Below, in pieces: positions 17,913 through 26,953 of a stretch of DNA of 64,000 nucleotides (position 1 is the first letter of the stretch; each line of letters opens with the position of its first letter). Below the pieces are notes generated by a model. The model searched no databases. It was given only the letters and a program-made list of their open reading frames with translations, and was not told the origin of the DNA. Position numbers and translations under genes: made by a program. The DNA is from Salegentibacter lacus (GTDB lineage: Bacteria; Bacteroidota; Bacteroidia; Flavobacteriales; Flavobacteriaceae): assembly GCF_020164555.1 (NCBI RefSeq), contig NZ_JAIQZB010000004.1:124001-188000 (forward strand). Direction: 5' to 3'.

Positions 17913-19247
17913 ATGAAATTTCTTACAATCCCAAAAAATACAAGTAAGCTACTTTTAGTAATCTTTTTAATTTTTATATGTGGAGTTGAGGGAGTAATGT
18001 CTCAAAAAGCATTTCCTACGGCGGAAGGTTTTGGACAATATGCTTCTGGCGGAAGAGGTGGCCAGGTTTATATAGTTACAAATTTAAATGATGAGGGAGA
18101 AGGTAGCCTAAGAAAAGGTATTCTAAAACATGGTCCTCGTATTATAGTTTTTGCTGTTTCAGGAACAATTGCCCTTAAGTCAAACTTAGATATAAACAGA
18201 GGGAATCTTACTATAGCTGGGCAAACAGCGCCTGGTGATGGTATTACGATAAAAGGTTATCCGGTAGCTATAAAAGCCGATAATGTAGTTGTTAGGTATC
18301 TCAGGTTTAGACTTGGAGACGAAAATGAAGTAACCGATGATGCGCTCAAGGCAAGAGATGTGAAAAATGTAATTGTAGATCACTGTTCTATCAGCTGGGC
18401 TACAGATGAAAATGCTTCTTTTTATCAAAATAAGAATTTTACATTTCAGTGGAATATAGTTTCTGAAGCCCTAAATAATTCTGTTCATTCAAAAGGAGAC
18501 CATGGTTATGGAGGTATTTGGGGTGGTGAAAATGTTTCTTTTCATCATAACTTAATAGCCAGTAATAATAGTAGAAACCCACGCTTTAGTGGTTCTAAAA
18601 CCACAGAGAATTTAGATGGAGAATTTGTAGATTTCAGGAATAATGTAATTTATAATTGGGGCGACAATAGTATCTATGGCGGGGAAGAAGGACGGTATAA
18701 TATTGTAAATAACTATTTTAAACCCGGTCCCGCTACATCTTCTTCTAAAAAGAATAGAATAATTGAGCCATATTCACCTTATGGTAAATTCTATGTTGCC
18801 GAAAATGTTGTAGAAGGAGCTTGTGAAATTTCAGAAAATAACTGGGCTGGTGGAGTGCAGGCAGAAAATATCGAGTCTGCAAAATTAGAAAATCCTATAC
18901 CTATTAATAATAATATTTGCACCGATTCTGCTGAAAAAGCATATAAGCTCGTCCTTAAAAAAGCAGGAGCTAGTGCTTTTCGGGATCCTGTAGATAAAAG
19001 AATTGTAGCCGAAGTATCCAGCGGAATCACAATTTTTGGTGATGGAATTATAGACAGCCAGGAAGATGTAGGCGGCTGGCCAGAATTGGCAATATCTACC
19101 GGCTTGAAAGATACCTCTAAAGATGGAATGCCAGATGACTGGAAGGAAGAGAATGGCTTAAATCCCGAAGTATATGAAGCTAACGGGAGGGATTTAAGCG
19201 ATTTTTATGACAATGTTGAGGTTTATATTAATAGCCTAATAAAGTAA
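17913..19247 (+). CDS. Pectate lyase, polysaccharide lyase family 1
   Basis: Beta-eliminative endo-lyase on polygalacturonate, 444 residues. A signal peptide ends near VMSQ (about 31), and FPTAEGFGQYASGGRGG opens the mature protein as usual for Bacteroidota PL1 lyases. The beta-helix carries IVDHCSISWATDE (calcium-site region, about 150-165), NSRNPR with the expected catalytic-side Arg, and the VDFRNNVIYNWG strand that marks this family. The C-terminal 60 residues (DTSKDGMPDDWKEENGLN) form a short calcium-binding-like tail shared with the remnant upstream. The gene is first in a tight series with PL10, CE12, GH105, CE8, DUF4861, GH43 and GH28. Confidence 0.92.
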   Translation: MKFLTIPKNTSKLLLVIFLIFICGVEGVMSQKAFPTAEGFGQYASGGRGGQVYIVTNLNDEGEGSLRKGILKHGPRIIVFAVSGTIALKSNLDINRGNLTIAGQTAPGDGITIKGYPVAIKADNVVVRYLRFRLGDENEVTDDALKARDVKNVIVDHCSISWATDENASFYQNKNFTFQWNIVSEALNNSVHSKGDHGYGGIWGGENVSFHHNLIASNNSRNPRFSGSKTTENLDGEFVDFRNNVIYNWGDNSIYGGEEGRYNIVNNYFKPGPATSSSKKNRIIEPYSPYGKFYVAENVVEGACEISENNWAGGVQAENIESAKLENPIPINNNICTDSAEKAYKLVLKKAGASAFRDPVDKRIVAEVSSGITIFGDGIIDSQEDVGGWPELAISTGLKDTSKDGMPDDWKEENGLNPEVYEANGRDLSDFYDNVEVYINSLIK

Positions 19248-19268
19248 ATTATTTCTGAAATAAAGTAC

Positions 19269-20375
19269 ATGATGCCGAATAACAAGAAAAAAGGAAAGAG
19301 AGTATTATCATTGATTTGTATGATAATATCCTGTCTTTTTCTCCAGGTTATTCAGGCTCAGGAAAAAACTCTTTCCTGGAAAGAATCTCAACGTCAGGAT
19401 AGTGCCTGGTATGGGAGTGACGCCGCTATTCGAATTGCAGATAATGTTTTGCTTTATCAAAATCATAATGGAGGCTGGCTCAAAAATATAGATATGGCCG
19501 AAGTGCTTACTGAAAAAGAAAAGCAAACCTTAGAAGAAGAAAAATCCAGAGAACTAGGGACTACTATAGATAATGGAGCTACCCACACGCAGTTAAGATA
19601 TCTCGCCAAAGTTTACAATCAAACCAAAATTGATAAATATAAGCAGGCATTTTTAAAAGGAGTAGATTATCTTCTTAAAGCACAGTACGAAAATGGCGGC
19701 TGGCCTCAATTCTATCCCATAAAAGAAGGTTATTACGAGCATATCACTTTTAACGATAATGCTATGATTGGAGTGATGTTCTTATTACGAGATGTTTTAA
19801 ATAAAAAAAGATTTGCTTTTGTAGATGTCCATAGAAAAAATAAAATAATTGATGCTCTAAGAAAGGGAGAAGAAGTTATACTAAATACACAAATTAGAAT
19901 TGATGGTAAACCTACCCTATGGTGTGCACAGCATCACAGCAAAGATTTAAGTCCGGCAAAAGCAAGATCTTATGAGTTACCCTCGCTTAGTGGAAGTGAG
20001 AGCGTTGGAATAGTGAAATACTTAATGGGAATAGAAAATCCTTCAAAAGAAGTGAAGACTGCGGTGAATAGTGCAGTGGAATGGTTCGAAAATCATAAAA
20101 TTAAAGGAAAAGATGTAGTTTATATAGATGCTCCTGAATTAAAAGGAGATAAAGATCGCGTGGTTGTAAAAGATGAAAATGCTGATCCTTTATGGGCACG
20201 CTTTAATGAGATTGGTACCGGCCGTCCTATGTTTGTAGGACGAGATGGAGTAGTTGAAGATTCACTCGAAAAAATAGAGCATGAAAGAAGAATGGGGTAT
20301 AGCTACCTGGGAAATTATGCTGGGAACCTACTCAATGAAGACTATCCCAAATGGCTAAAAAGAATTTCAGAATGA
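19269..20375 (+). CDS. Pectate lyase, polysaccharide lyase family 10
   Basis: Alpha/alpha-barrel pectate lyase, 368 residues, attacking polygalacturonate by anti beta-elimination. A signal peptide ends at VIQAQ (about 31). PL10 landmarks are GGWLKNIDM, TIDNGATHTQLRYLA (about 99-113, with the Asp of the active site at 101), the double NGGWPQFYP, and KARSYELPSLSGSES with the catalytic Arg (R233). It ends in the family-typical GYSYLGNYAGNLL. The following gene starts inside its stop codon (ATGA), which points to translational coupling. With PL9 and PL1 this gives three unrelated lyase folds in one locus. Confidence 0.93.
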   Translation: MMPNNKKKGKRVLSLICMIISCLFLQVIQAQEKTLSWKESQRQDSAWYGSDAAIRIADNVLLYQNHNGGWLKNIDMAEVLTEKEKQTLEEEKSRELGTTIDNGATHTQLRYLAKVYNQTKIDKYKQAFLKGVDYLLKAQYENGGWPQFYPIKEGYYEHITFNDNAMIGVMFLLRDVLNKKRFAFVDVHRKNKIIDALRKGEEVILNTQIRIDGKPTLWCAQHHSKDLSPAKARSYELPSLSGSESVGIVKYLMGIENPSKEVKTAVNSAVEWFENHKIKGKDVVYIDAPELKGDKDRVVVKDENADPLWARFNEIGTGRPMFVGRDGVVEDSLEKIEHERRMGYSYLGNYAGNLLNEDYPKWLKRISE

Positions 20376-22063
20376 AACTAAAATTTTCCATAGCTCTTTT
20401 AGTACTTAGCCTAAGTATTACATTTTTTTCCTTCAAAAGTCCGGAAGATCCACAGACTATTTATTTGGTGGGAGATTCTACAATGGCTGATTATTCTGAC
20501 AATTATGACCCCGGAAAAGATTATATGAAAACACGATATCCAATTATGGGATGGGGACAGGTTTTTCAGCAATTTTTTGTGAGTGATAGTTTAAAAGAAG
20601 TAACCGGATTAATAAAAACAGATAGCGTTAAAGTCGACGATCGCGCCAGGGGTGGGCGTAGTACACGAACTTTCTTTCAGGAAGGTCGCTGGCGGTCTGT
20701 CTACGAGGATTTAAAGGAAGATGATATCGTAATTATTCAGTTTGGGCATAATGATGCCGCCGAAAGTAAACATGAAAGATATGTAGATGTAGAGGGTTAT
20801 AAAGAATTTCTTAGACTTTTCGTGAAGCAAACCCGGGATAAAAACGCGATTCCTATTTTACTCACTCCGGTGGCCAGGAATTATCCGTGGGAGGATGGAA
20901 AACTAGGCAATATTCACGGGGAATATGATCCTGCTGTTAAAGAAGTAGCAAAAGAGCTTAACGTGCATTTAATCGATTTAAACAAGAAATCGCAGGAATT
21001 TTTTACCGAAAAAGGGAAGGATTATGTAACCGAAAATTATTTTATGAATCTTCGGCCCGGAAAATACGAAGCTTATCCCGATGGGCAGGATGACAATACT
21101 CATTTTCAACCGGAAGGCGCTAAAGCAGTTGCCCAATTGGTTTTTGATGAAATGAAAAACCTGACGCTATTTAAGGGAAAACCTATTTCAGTATCACCCT
21201 ACACCATTGAAACCACCTACGAGAAACTTAAAAAAGATTATCCGTTTATAAAACCGATTCAGCCCTTAGATTCTGATAAAATTATAGCCCGGGAAAACTT
21301 GGTTTACCGAGAAATCTATGGAAGTAAATTAAAAGCCGACGTTTATTCGCCCAAAAAAGGAAAAAATCATCCTGCCGTTCTTTTAATTCACGGTGGGGGC
21401 TGGGTTTCCGGAAGCAAGGAGAACCAACAAATTATGGGTCAGCACCTCGCGAATAACGGTTATGTAGCCGTAGTGACCAATTACAGGTTAAGTCGTGAAG
21501 CTAAATTTCCGGCGGCAGTCCATGATTTAAAAACCGCCCTTTCCTGGATGCGAAAAAATGCTTCAGAATTTGGAATAAATAAAGATAAAATTGCTGTTTT
21601 GGGAACTTCAGCCGGAGCACAAGTCGCAACCTTAATTGGTGTTACTTCAGGAAATGAAAAATTTCTGGAACCCCAATATGAGAATCAGGATCAGGTTCAG
21701 GCTATTGTAAATATTGATGGCATCGTATCTTTTATTCATCCAGAAGCAGAAGAAAGTGAAATTGCCGGCTTATGGCTGGACGGACTTCAGGCTGATAATT
21801 CTCAAAACTGGAAAGATGCCTCTCCGTTGGAATATGTAAATAAAAATACTCCGCCAACACTTTTTATAAACAGCGCGCAACCTCGTTTTCACGCCGGGCG
21901 GGATGATATGCTTAAAACACTTGAAAAACACCAGATTTATTCCGAAGTGCACACCATTCCCAATTCACCTCATTCTTTTTGGCTTATGGAACCCTGGTTT
22001 GAAAAAACACTAACCTATACTCTGGATTTTCTGGATAAAACTTTAAAAAACGACCTTAAATAA
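20372..22063 (+). CDS. Two-domain esterase: CE12-like SGNH domain fused to alpha/beta hydrolase
   Basis: Removes ester groups from pectin so that lyases can act. From the ATG at 20372 (ATGA overlap with PL10; a longer start at 20351 is less likely) the protein is 563 residues. Domain 1 (about 25-270) is a rhamnogalacturonan-acetylesterase-type SGNH hydrolase with GDST (Ser 36), GGRST, GHND and DNTH blocks. Domain 2 (about 300-555) is an alpha/beta hydrolase with the HGGGW oxyanion loop (from residue 340), nucleophile GTSAG (Ser 413) and a terminal His in SPHSFW (about 534). The signal sequence lacks a clear lipobox, so a periplasmic site is likely. Both catalytic sets look intact, which suggests two different ester specificities. 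Confidence 0.9.
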   Translation: MKLKFSIALLVLSLSITFFSFKSPEDPQTIYLVGDSTMADYSDNYDPGKDYMKTRYPIMGWGQVFQQFFVSDSLKEVTGLIKTDSVKVDDRARGGRSTRTFFQEGRWRSVYEDLKEDDIVIIQFGHNDAAESKHERYVDVEGYKEFLRLFVKQTRDKNAIPILLTPVARNYPWEDGKLGNIHGEYDPAVKEVAKELNVHLIDLNKKSQEFFTEKGKDYVTENYFMNLRPGKYEAYPDGQDDNTHFQPEGAKAVAQLVFDEMKNLTLFKGKPISVSPYTIETTYEKLKKDYPFIKPIQPLDSDKIIARENLVYREIYGSKLKADVYSPKKGKNHPAVLLIHGGGWVSGSKENQQIMGQHLANNGYVAVVTNYRLSREAKFPAAVHDLKTALSWMRKNASEFGINKDKIAVLGTSAGAQVATLIGVTSGNEKFLEPQYENQDQVQAIVNIDGIVSFIHPEAEESEIAGLWLDGLQADNSQNWKDASPLEYVNKNTPPTLFINSAQPRFHAGRDDMLKTLEKHQIYSEVHTIPNSPHSFWLMEPWFEKTLTYTLDFLDKTLKNDLK

Positions 22064-22071
22064 ATATTTCA

Positions 22072-23307
22072 ATGAAAACAACAAAACTATTTCAAAAATC
22101 GCTTTTGCTTTTCTTGCTAACCGGAATGCTTTTTTCCTGTAAAAATGGAGAAGAAAACAAAGATTCCGCTCAGGTAGAAACAGAAGACACTACAGAAACA
22201 AAAGATTACTCCACCTGGATGGCAGATTCTGAAATTAAAAGAAACCCGGAAGGCTGGACGCTTGATTTCAACGAAAAGCCAAAATGGGAATATACCCACG
22301 GACTTATAATGACATCCATGGAGAAGCTTTATAAAGAAACTGGAGATGAGAAATACCTGGATTACATTAAGAATTTTGCCGATTTTATGGTGGAAGAAGA
22401 CGGGTCGATTAAAACCTATAAACAGTCAGATTATAATATTGACCGCGTTCAGGGTGGCCGTTTCCTAATAGGACTTTACAAAGAGACCGATCAGGAAAAG
22501 TATAAAAAAGCCGTAGAGATGTTGCGTGACCAAATGCGGGAACATCCAAGAACCGAAGAAGGTGGTTTTTGGCATAAAAAAATCTATCCTTCTCAAATGT
22601 GGTTAGATGGGTTGTATATGGGCTCACCATTTTTGGCTCGTTACGCCAAAAATTTTGATGAGCCAGAATTGTTTGATGATGTGGCCAATCAAATTTCCCT
22701 TGTAAATAAATATCATTACAGCGAAGAAAGCGGACTTTTTCACCATGCGTGGGACGAAAGCAAAGAACAACGCTGGGCAGATCCTGAAACCGGCCTTTCT
22801 TCCAATTATTGGGGAAGAAGTATTGGCTGGTTTAGTATGGCCCTGGTAGATGTATTAGATTTTCTACCGGAAGATCACCCGGAACGGGAAAATATCATAG
22901 AAGTAGCTCAAAAATTAGCCGATGGAATTTTGAAATATCAGGACGAAACCGGAACCTGGTATCAGGTGATGGATCAGGGAGAACGCGAAGGCAATTACTT
23001 GGAAGCTTCAGCCTCAAGTATGTTTGCTTATTTTCTACTAAAAGGTGCCGAAAAAGGTTATTTAACTGAAGAACATAAACAAGCCGGAATTAAAGCTTAC
23101 GAAGGCGTTATAGAAGAATTTATTCGTGAAAATGAAGATGGGACCATTAGTCTTACAAAAGTAAATGGTGTAGCCGGATTGGGTGGCGATCCTTATCGCG
23201 ACGGTTCTTACGAATATTATATCAATGAGATTATTAGGGATGACGATCCAAAAGGAGTTGGCCCTTTTATTTTAGCTTCTATTTATTATGAAAATCTTAA
23301 TCAATAA
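22072..23307 (+). CDS. GH105 unsaturated rhamnogalacturonyl/galacturonyl hydrolase
   Basis: Removes the unsaturated uronate left at the non-reducing end by lyases. The 411-residue product has a lipoprotein signal (TGMLFSCKN, Cys about 23), then an (alpha/alpha)6 barrel. The family motif MWLDGLYMGSPF carries the catalytic Asp (D179), and WGRSIGWFSMAL and GLGGDPYRDGSYEYY are typical of GH105. It lies 8 bases after the esterase fusion and 5 before CE8. The product, a 4-deoxy-L-threo-hex-4-enopyranuronate, is the substrate of KdgF encoded at 46.6 kb. Confidence 0.93.
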   Translation: MKTTKLFQKSLLLFLLTGMLFSCKNGEENKDSAQVETEDTTETKDYSTWMADSEIKRNPEGWTLDFNEKPKWEYTHGLIMTSMEKLYKETGDEKYLDYIKNFADFMVEEDGSIKTYKQSDYNIDRVQGGRFLIGLYKETDQEKYKKAVEMLRDQMREHPRTEEGGFWHKKIYPSQMWLDGLYMGSPFLARYAKNFDEPELFDDVANQISLVNKYHYSEESGLFHHAWDESKEQRWADPETGLSSNYWGRSIGWFSMALVDVLDFLPEDHPERENIIEVAQKLADGILKYQDETGTWYQVMDQGEREGNYLEASASSMFAYFLLKGAEKGYLTEEHKQAGIKAYEGVIEEFIRENEDGTISLTKVNGVAGLGGDPYRDGSYEYYINEIIRDDDPKGVGPFILASIYYENLNQ

Positions 23308-23312
23308 GCTCT

Positions 23313-24278
23313 ATGCTATGTCGCTTATTCTTTATACTGTTTTTTACATTCCCCAGCCTTCAAGCTCAGGATTATGATATAGTTGTGGCTGCCGATGGTA
23401 GCGGCGACTATACCAAATTACAGAAAGCTTTTATGGCAGTACCCGATTTTAGAAAAAAACCGACTACTATTTTTCTAAAACCTGGCACCTATAAAGAAAA
23501 GTTAGTGCTACCAACTTCAAAAACCAATGTGCACCTAATTGCAGAAAATGCAGGAGAAACTATAGTCACTTACGACGATTTTGCTTCTAAAGAGAACAAG
23601 TTTGGTGAAGAAATGGGAACCACAGGTTCCACCAGTTTCTTTGTTTTTGGTGATGGGTTTCAGGCAAAAAACATCACTTTCGAAAATTCGGCAGGCCCGG
23701 TAGGCCAGGCTGTGGCAGTACGGATAGATGGAGATAAAGTTATTTTCGAAAATTGCCGTTTTCTTGGGTTTCAGGATACGCTTTACCCGCATGGACGAGA
23801 CAGCAGACAATACTATAAAAACTGTTATATAGAAGGTGGCACCGATTTCATATTTGGATGGTCTACTGCGGTTTTTGAAGATTGCGAGATTTATTCCAAA
23901 GATGGCGGACATTATATTACCGCCGCTTCTACTGAAAAAGAAGCTGAACACGGCTTCGTTTTCCTTAACTGTAAACTTACTGGTGATGCGCCAAAAGAAA
24001 GTGTATATCTCGGCAGACCCTGGCGAGATTATGCACAAACTGTTTTTATAAATACTGAAATGGGCGATCACATTAAAAAAGAAGGCTGGAATAACTGGAG
24101 TAAACCGGAAGCTGAAAAAACCGCGTTTTATGCTGAATATAATTCCACCGGGCCCGGTGCAAATGTAGAAGGAAGGGTTTCCTGGTCTAAACAACTAAGC
24201 GAAGAAGAAGCGCAAAAATATTCCCCAGAAAATATTTTAAAAGGAGATGACAACTGGCAACCAACATTTAAAAAATAA
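23313..24278 (+). CDS. Pectin methylesterase, carbohydrate esterase family 8
   Basis: Hydrolyses methyl esters of homogalacturonan, making it open to lyases and polygalacturonases. It is 321 residues with a short signal peptide ending at LQAQ. The parallel beta-helix carries every family residue: GQAVAVR (Q132), QDTLY (D155), DFIFG (D178) and LGRPW (R235). A second CE8 gene is at 43714-44706; the two share the fold and motifs but differ clearly in sequence. Next to GH105 and the lyases, it belongs to the same operon. Confidence 0.94.
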   Translation: MLCRLFFILFFTFPSLQAQDYDIVVAADGSGDYTKLQKAFMAVPDFRKKPTTIFLKPGTYKEKLVLPTSKTNVHLIAENAGETIVTYDDFASKENKFGEEMGTTGSTSFFVFGDGFQAKNITFENSAGPVGQAVAVRIDGDKVIFENCRFLGFQDTLYPHGRDSRQYYKNCYIEGGTDFIFGWSTAVFEDCEIYSKDGGHYITAASTEKEAEHGFVFLNCKLTGDAPKESVYLGRPWRDYAQTVFINTEMGDHIKKEGWNNWSKPEAEKTAFYAEYNSTGPGANVEGRVSWSKQLSEEEAQKYSPENILKGDDNWQPTFKK

Positions 24279-24282
24279 TACA

Positions 24283-25290
24283 ATGAAAATTAAACTGCAA
24301 TTAACAATGCTTGCCCTGGCCGTTCTTACGGTTTCCTGTAAAGAAAATAAAGAACAGGAAAAACAAGAGGAAGTCACCGAAACTGAACAAAAAGATGCCA
24401 GAACCACATATGCTGAAATTTCAGTGAAAAAAGGGGGAGAATGGGAAGGTCGAGAATATATGAATGGAGAGTTTGAAAATGTTTCCCGCCTGGAAGTTCC
24501 AGAAGAGCATACCGATCACTCCTGGTACATACGTTATGAAGGCCCCGGCTGGGAAAACTCACAGGTAGGTTACAGGCTTTATCTAGACTGGCGTAATGCG
24601 ATAGATATCTTCGGAAAAAAGACCGATACAATGATTTTGCATCAGGTGGGACAGGATGGTTTTGATTCTTATCACGAAGAGGCCGATTGGGGAATGGATA
24701 TCCTGAAAGCTGGAAAATCTCTTGGAATAGGGAGTTACGGCCGTTATATGAACGACACAGTAGCGCATTTCAGAGAAGTGGAAAATACGGTTGCTGAGGT
24801 TTCAAATTCAGAGAATTCTTCTGAAGTGAAAATTGAATATTCCGGCTGGACTACCGGCGATAAAACTATAGATCTAACGACTACCCTTAACATTTTTGAG
24901 GAAGACCGTTTTACAAAAGCAGAATTGGCACCATCAGAAGCTATTTCTGGTTTAACCACCGGAATTGTAAAATTTGATGATATTGAATTAATAAAAAAGG
25001 AAAGCGAAGATGGCCAGTGGGGTTATATCGCCACTTACGGCGCACAAACCCTTGTAGATGATGAAGATCAACTTGGAATGGCTATTTTTTATAAAACTGA
25101 TGAGGTAAAAGAAATTGCCGAAGGACCGCACGATCACCTGGTGGTTTTTAAAGAGCAGGATTCACCGGTAACCTATTATTTTCTGGCAGCCTGGGAACAA
25201 GAACCGGGTGGAATTACTTCCAAAGAAGATTTTGAAGCCGATCTAAATCAAAAGCTGGAAACCCTTAAGGAAAACGGAAAACTGGAATAA
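24283..25290 (+). CDS. DUF4861 family lipoprotein
   Basis: A 335-residue lipoprotein (from ATG 24283, 4 bases after CE8; a longer start at 24247 would overlap CE8). The signal ends at VLTVSCKEN (Cys about 19), followed by a short Glu-rich linker. The body is rich in aromatic and acidic beta strands, for example SWYIRYEGPGWENSQVGYRL and WRNAIDIFGK, and matches the DUF4861 family met in uronic-acid polysaccharide loci of Bacteroidota. A sugar-active or binding role is likely from context, but I see no proven catalytic set. It overlaps the GH43 gene by one base, so expression is coupled. Confidence 0.8.
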   Translation: MKIKLQLTMLALAVLTVSCKENKEQEKQEEVTETEQKDARTTYAEISVKKGGEWEGREYMNGEFENVSRLEVPEEHTDHSWYIRYEGPGWENSQVGYRLYLDWRNAIDIFGKKTDTMILHQVGQDGFDSYHEEADWGMDILKAGKSLGIGSYGRYMNDTVAHFREVENTVAEVSNSENSSEVKIEYSGWTTGDKTIDLTTTLNIFEEDRFTKAELAPSEAISGLTTGIVKFDDIELIKKESEDGQWGYIATYGAQTLVDDEDQLGMAIFYKTDEVKEIAEGPHDHLVVFKEQDSPVTYYFLAAWEQEPGGITSKEDFEADLNQKLETLKENGKLE

Positions 25291-26933
25291 TGAAAACCGG
25301 TTTTAGGATAAATAATATCATTTTTTTTAGTCTGTTTCTAATATCATTGGATCAGCATATTCAGGCTCAGGAAAATTATGTTTCTGAAGTTTGGGTAAGC
25401 GATCAGGGTGACGGCACCTACAAAAACCCCGTACTTCATGCCGATTATTCCGATCCTGATGTGGTACGTGTGGGAGACGATTATTATATGACAGCTTCTT
25501 CCTTTAACGTGGCTCCCGGCTTGCCGGTTTTGCATTCCAAAGATTTAGTAAATTGGGAATTAATCGGTCACGCCCTAGAGCGGCAGGTTGCGGTAGAGCA
25601 TTTTAAAACCCCACAACATGGTAATGGGGTTTGGGCGCCTGCATTTCGACATCATAACAGTGAATTTTACATTTACTGGGGCGATCCCGATTTTGGAATT
25701 TATATGGTAAAAAGCGAAAACCCTGAAGGTCCCTGGGAAGAACCGGTTTTGGTTGAAGAAGGCAAAGGCCTAATAGATCCTGCCCCTCTTTGGGACGATG
25801 ATGGCAAAGCTTATCTGGTTCACGCTTATGCCGGAAGCCGTGCCGGAATTAAAAGTATTCTTGTGGTAAAACCTATGAATGAAGAAGGAACTAAAACCAC
25901 CGGTGAGGGAAGAATTGTTTTTGACGGTCACGAAGATCACCCCACGGTGGAAGGTTCAAAATTCTATAAAAAAGACGGGTATTATTACATTTTCGCTCCT
26001 GCCGGCGGAGTTTCTACAGGCTGGCAATTGATTTTACGTAGTGAGAATGTATATGGTCCTTATGAAGAACATATTTCTTTGGCACAGGGTGAAACCGATA
26101 TTAACGGTCCGCACCAGGGAGCTTGGGTAGATACCGAAAGTGGTGAAGATTGGTTTATTCATTTTCAGGATAAAGGGCCTTATGGTCGAATTGTGCATTT
26201 GCAACCTATGGAATGGAACAATGGCTGGCCTACAATGGGCGAAGATCCTGATGGTGACGGCACCGGCCAACCTGTACTATCCCATAGAAAACCAGACACT
26301 GGCGAACACCCAATTAAAACCCCGGCAGATTCTGATGAATTTGATGGTGAAGAACTTGGTTTACAGTGGCAATGGCACGCTAATCCGCACGCCACCTGGT
26401 CTTTTTTGAACCATTCAAAAGAGCAGCTTAGACTATACACGCAGCAAATTCCAAATGAGAGCGAAAACCTTTGGGATGCGCCTAATTTGTTGTTACAGAA
26501 ATTTCCTGCGGAGGAATTTACAACTACTACAAAATTTACTTTCAATCCTAATGAAGATCTTGAGAATGAAAAAGCCGGATTGTTAGTTATGGGAATGAAA
26601 TATGCCTATATCGCTGTAAAGAGTAAAGAAGACGGGCTTTATCTGGTATATTCTTATAATGATGATGCTGAAAACGGAGGTGAAGAAAAAGAAGAAGTAA
26701 TCACAAAACTGAACGATAATACGGTGCATTTACGGGTAGAAGTTGAGAAAAATGCTCAGTGCACTTTCAGTTATAGTGAGAATGGAAGAAGCTTTAAAAA
26801 AGTCAACAACGAGGCTTTTAAAGCCGTAGAAGGAAAATGGATCGGCGCCAAGGTTGGAATTTTCGCACTGAAAGAAGATAAAATTAATGACTCAGGATAT
26901 GCCGACTTTGATTGGTTCCGATTTTCTAAATAA
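25290..26933 (+). CDS. GH43 glycosidase with C-terminal beta-sandwich
   Basis: Five-bladed beta-propeller enzyme with xylosidase or arabinofuranosidase activity, 547 residues. A signal peptide ends at HIQAQ. The three acidic residues of the family are in place: base D55 in YSDPD, the pKa-modulating D163 in IDPAP, and the acid E221 in VEGSKF. The propeller covers about 40-340. The tail (about 350-547, DEFDGEELGLQWQWHANP onward) is the beta-sandwich called GH43_C2 or concanavalin-like, typical of the beta-xylosidase-type subfamilies. It probably trims xylose or arabinose from decorated pectin (xylogalacturonan or side chains). The substrate is not decided by sequence alone. Confidence 0.9.
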   Translation: MKTGFRINNIIFFSLFLISLDQHIQAQENYVSEVWVSDQGDGTYKNPVLHADYSDPDVVRVGDDYYMTASSFNVAPGLPVLHSKDLVNWELIGHALERQVAVEHFKTPQHGNGVWAPAFRHHNSEFYIYWGDPDFGIYMVKSENPEGPWEEPVLVEEGKGLIDPAPLWDDDGKAYLVHAYAGSRAGIKSILVVKPMNEEGTKTTGEGRIVFDGHEDHPTVEGSKFYKKDGYYYIFAPAGGVSTGWQLILRSENVYGPYEEHISLAQGETDINGPHQGAWVDTESGEDWFIHFQDKGPYGRIVHLQPMEWNNGWPTMGEDPDGDGTGQPVLSHRKPDTGEHPIKTPADSDEFDGEELGLQWQWHANPHATWSFLNHSKEQLRLYTQQIPNESENLWDAPNLLLQKFPAEEFTTTTKFTFNPNEDLENEKAGLLVMGMKYAYIAVKSKEDGLYLVYSYNDDAENGGEEKEEVITKLNDNTVHLRVEVEKNAQCTFSYSENGRSFKKVNNEAFKAVEGKWIGAKVGIFALKEDKINDSGYADFDWFRFSK

Positions 26934-26953
26934 CTAATAAAAAATACTCGAAA

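Noticed and set aside
23535-24194. A 219-codon minus-strand open frame
   Set aside because: It lies wholly inside the CE8 gene, whose active-site motifs are complete. The antisense frame has no recognisable domain.
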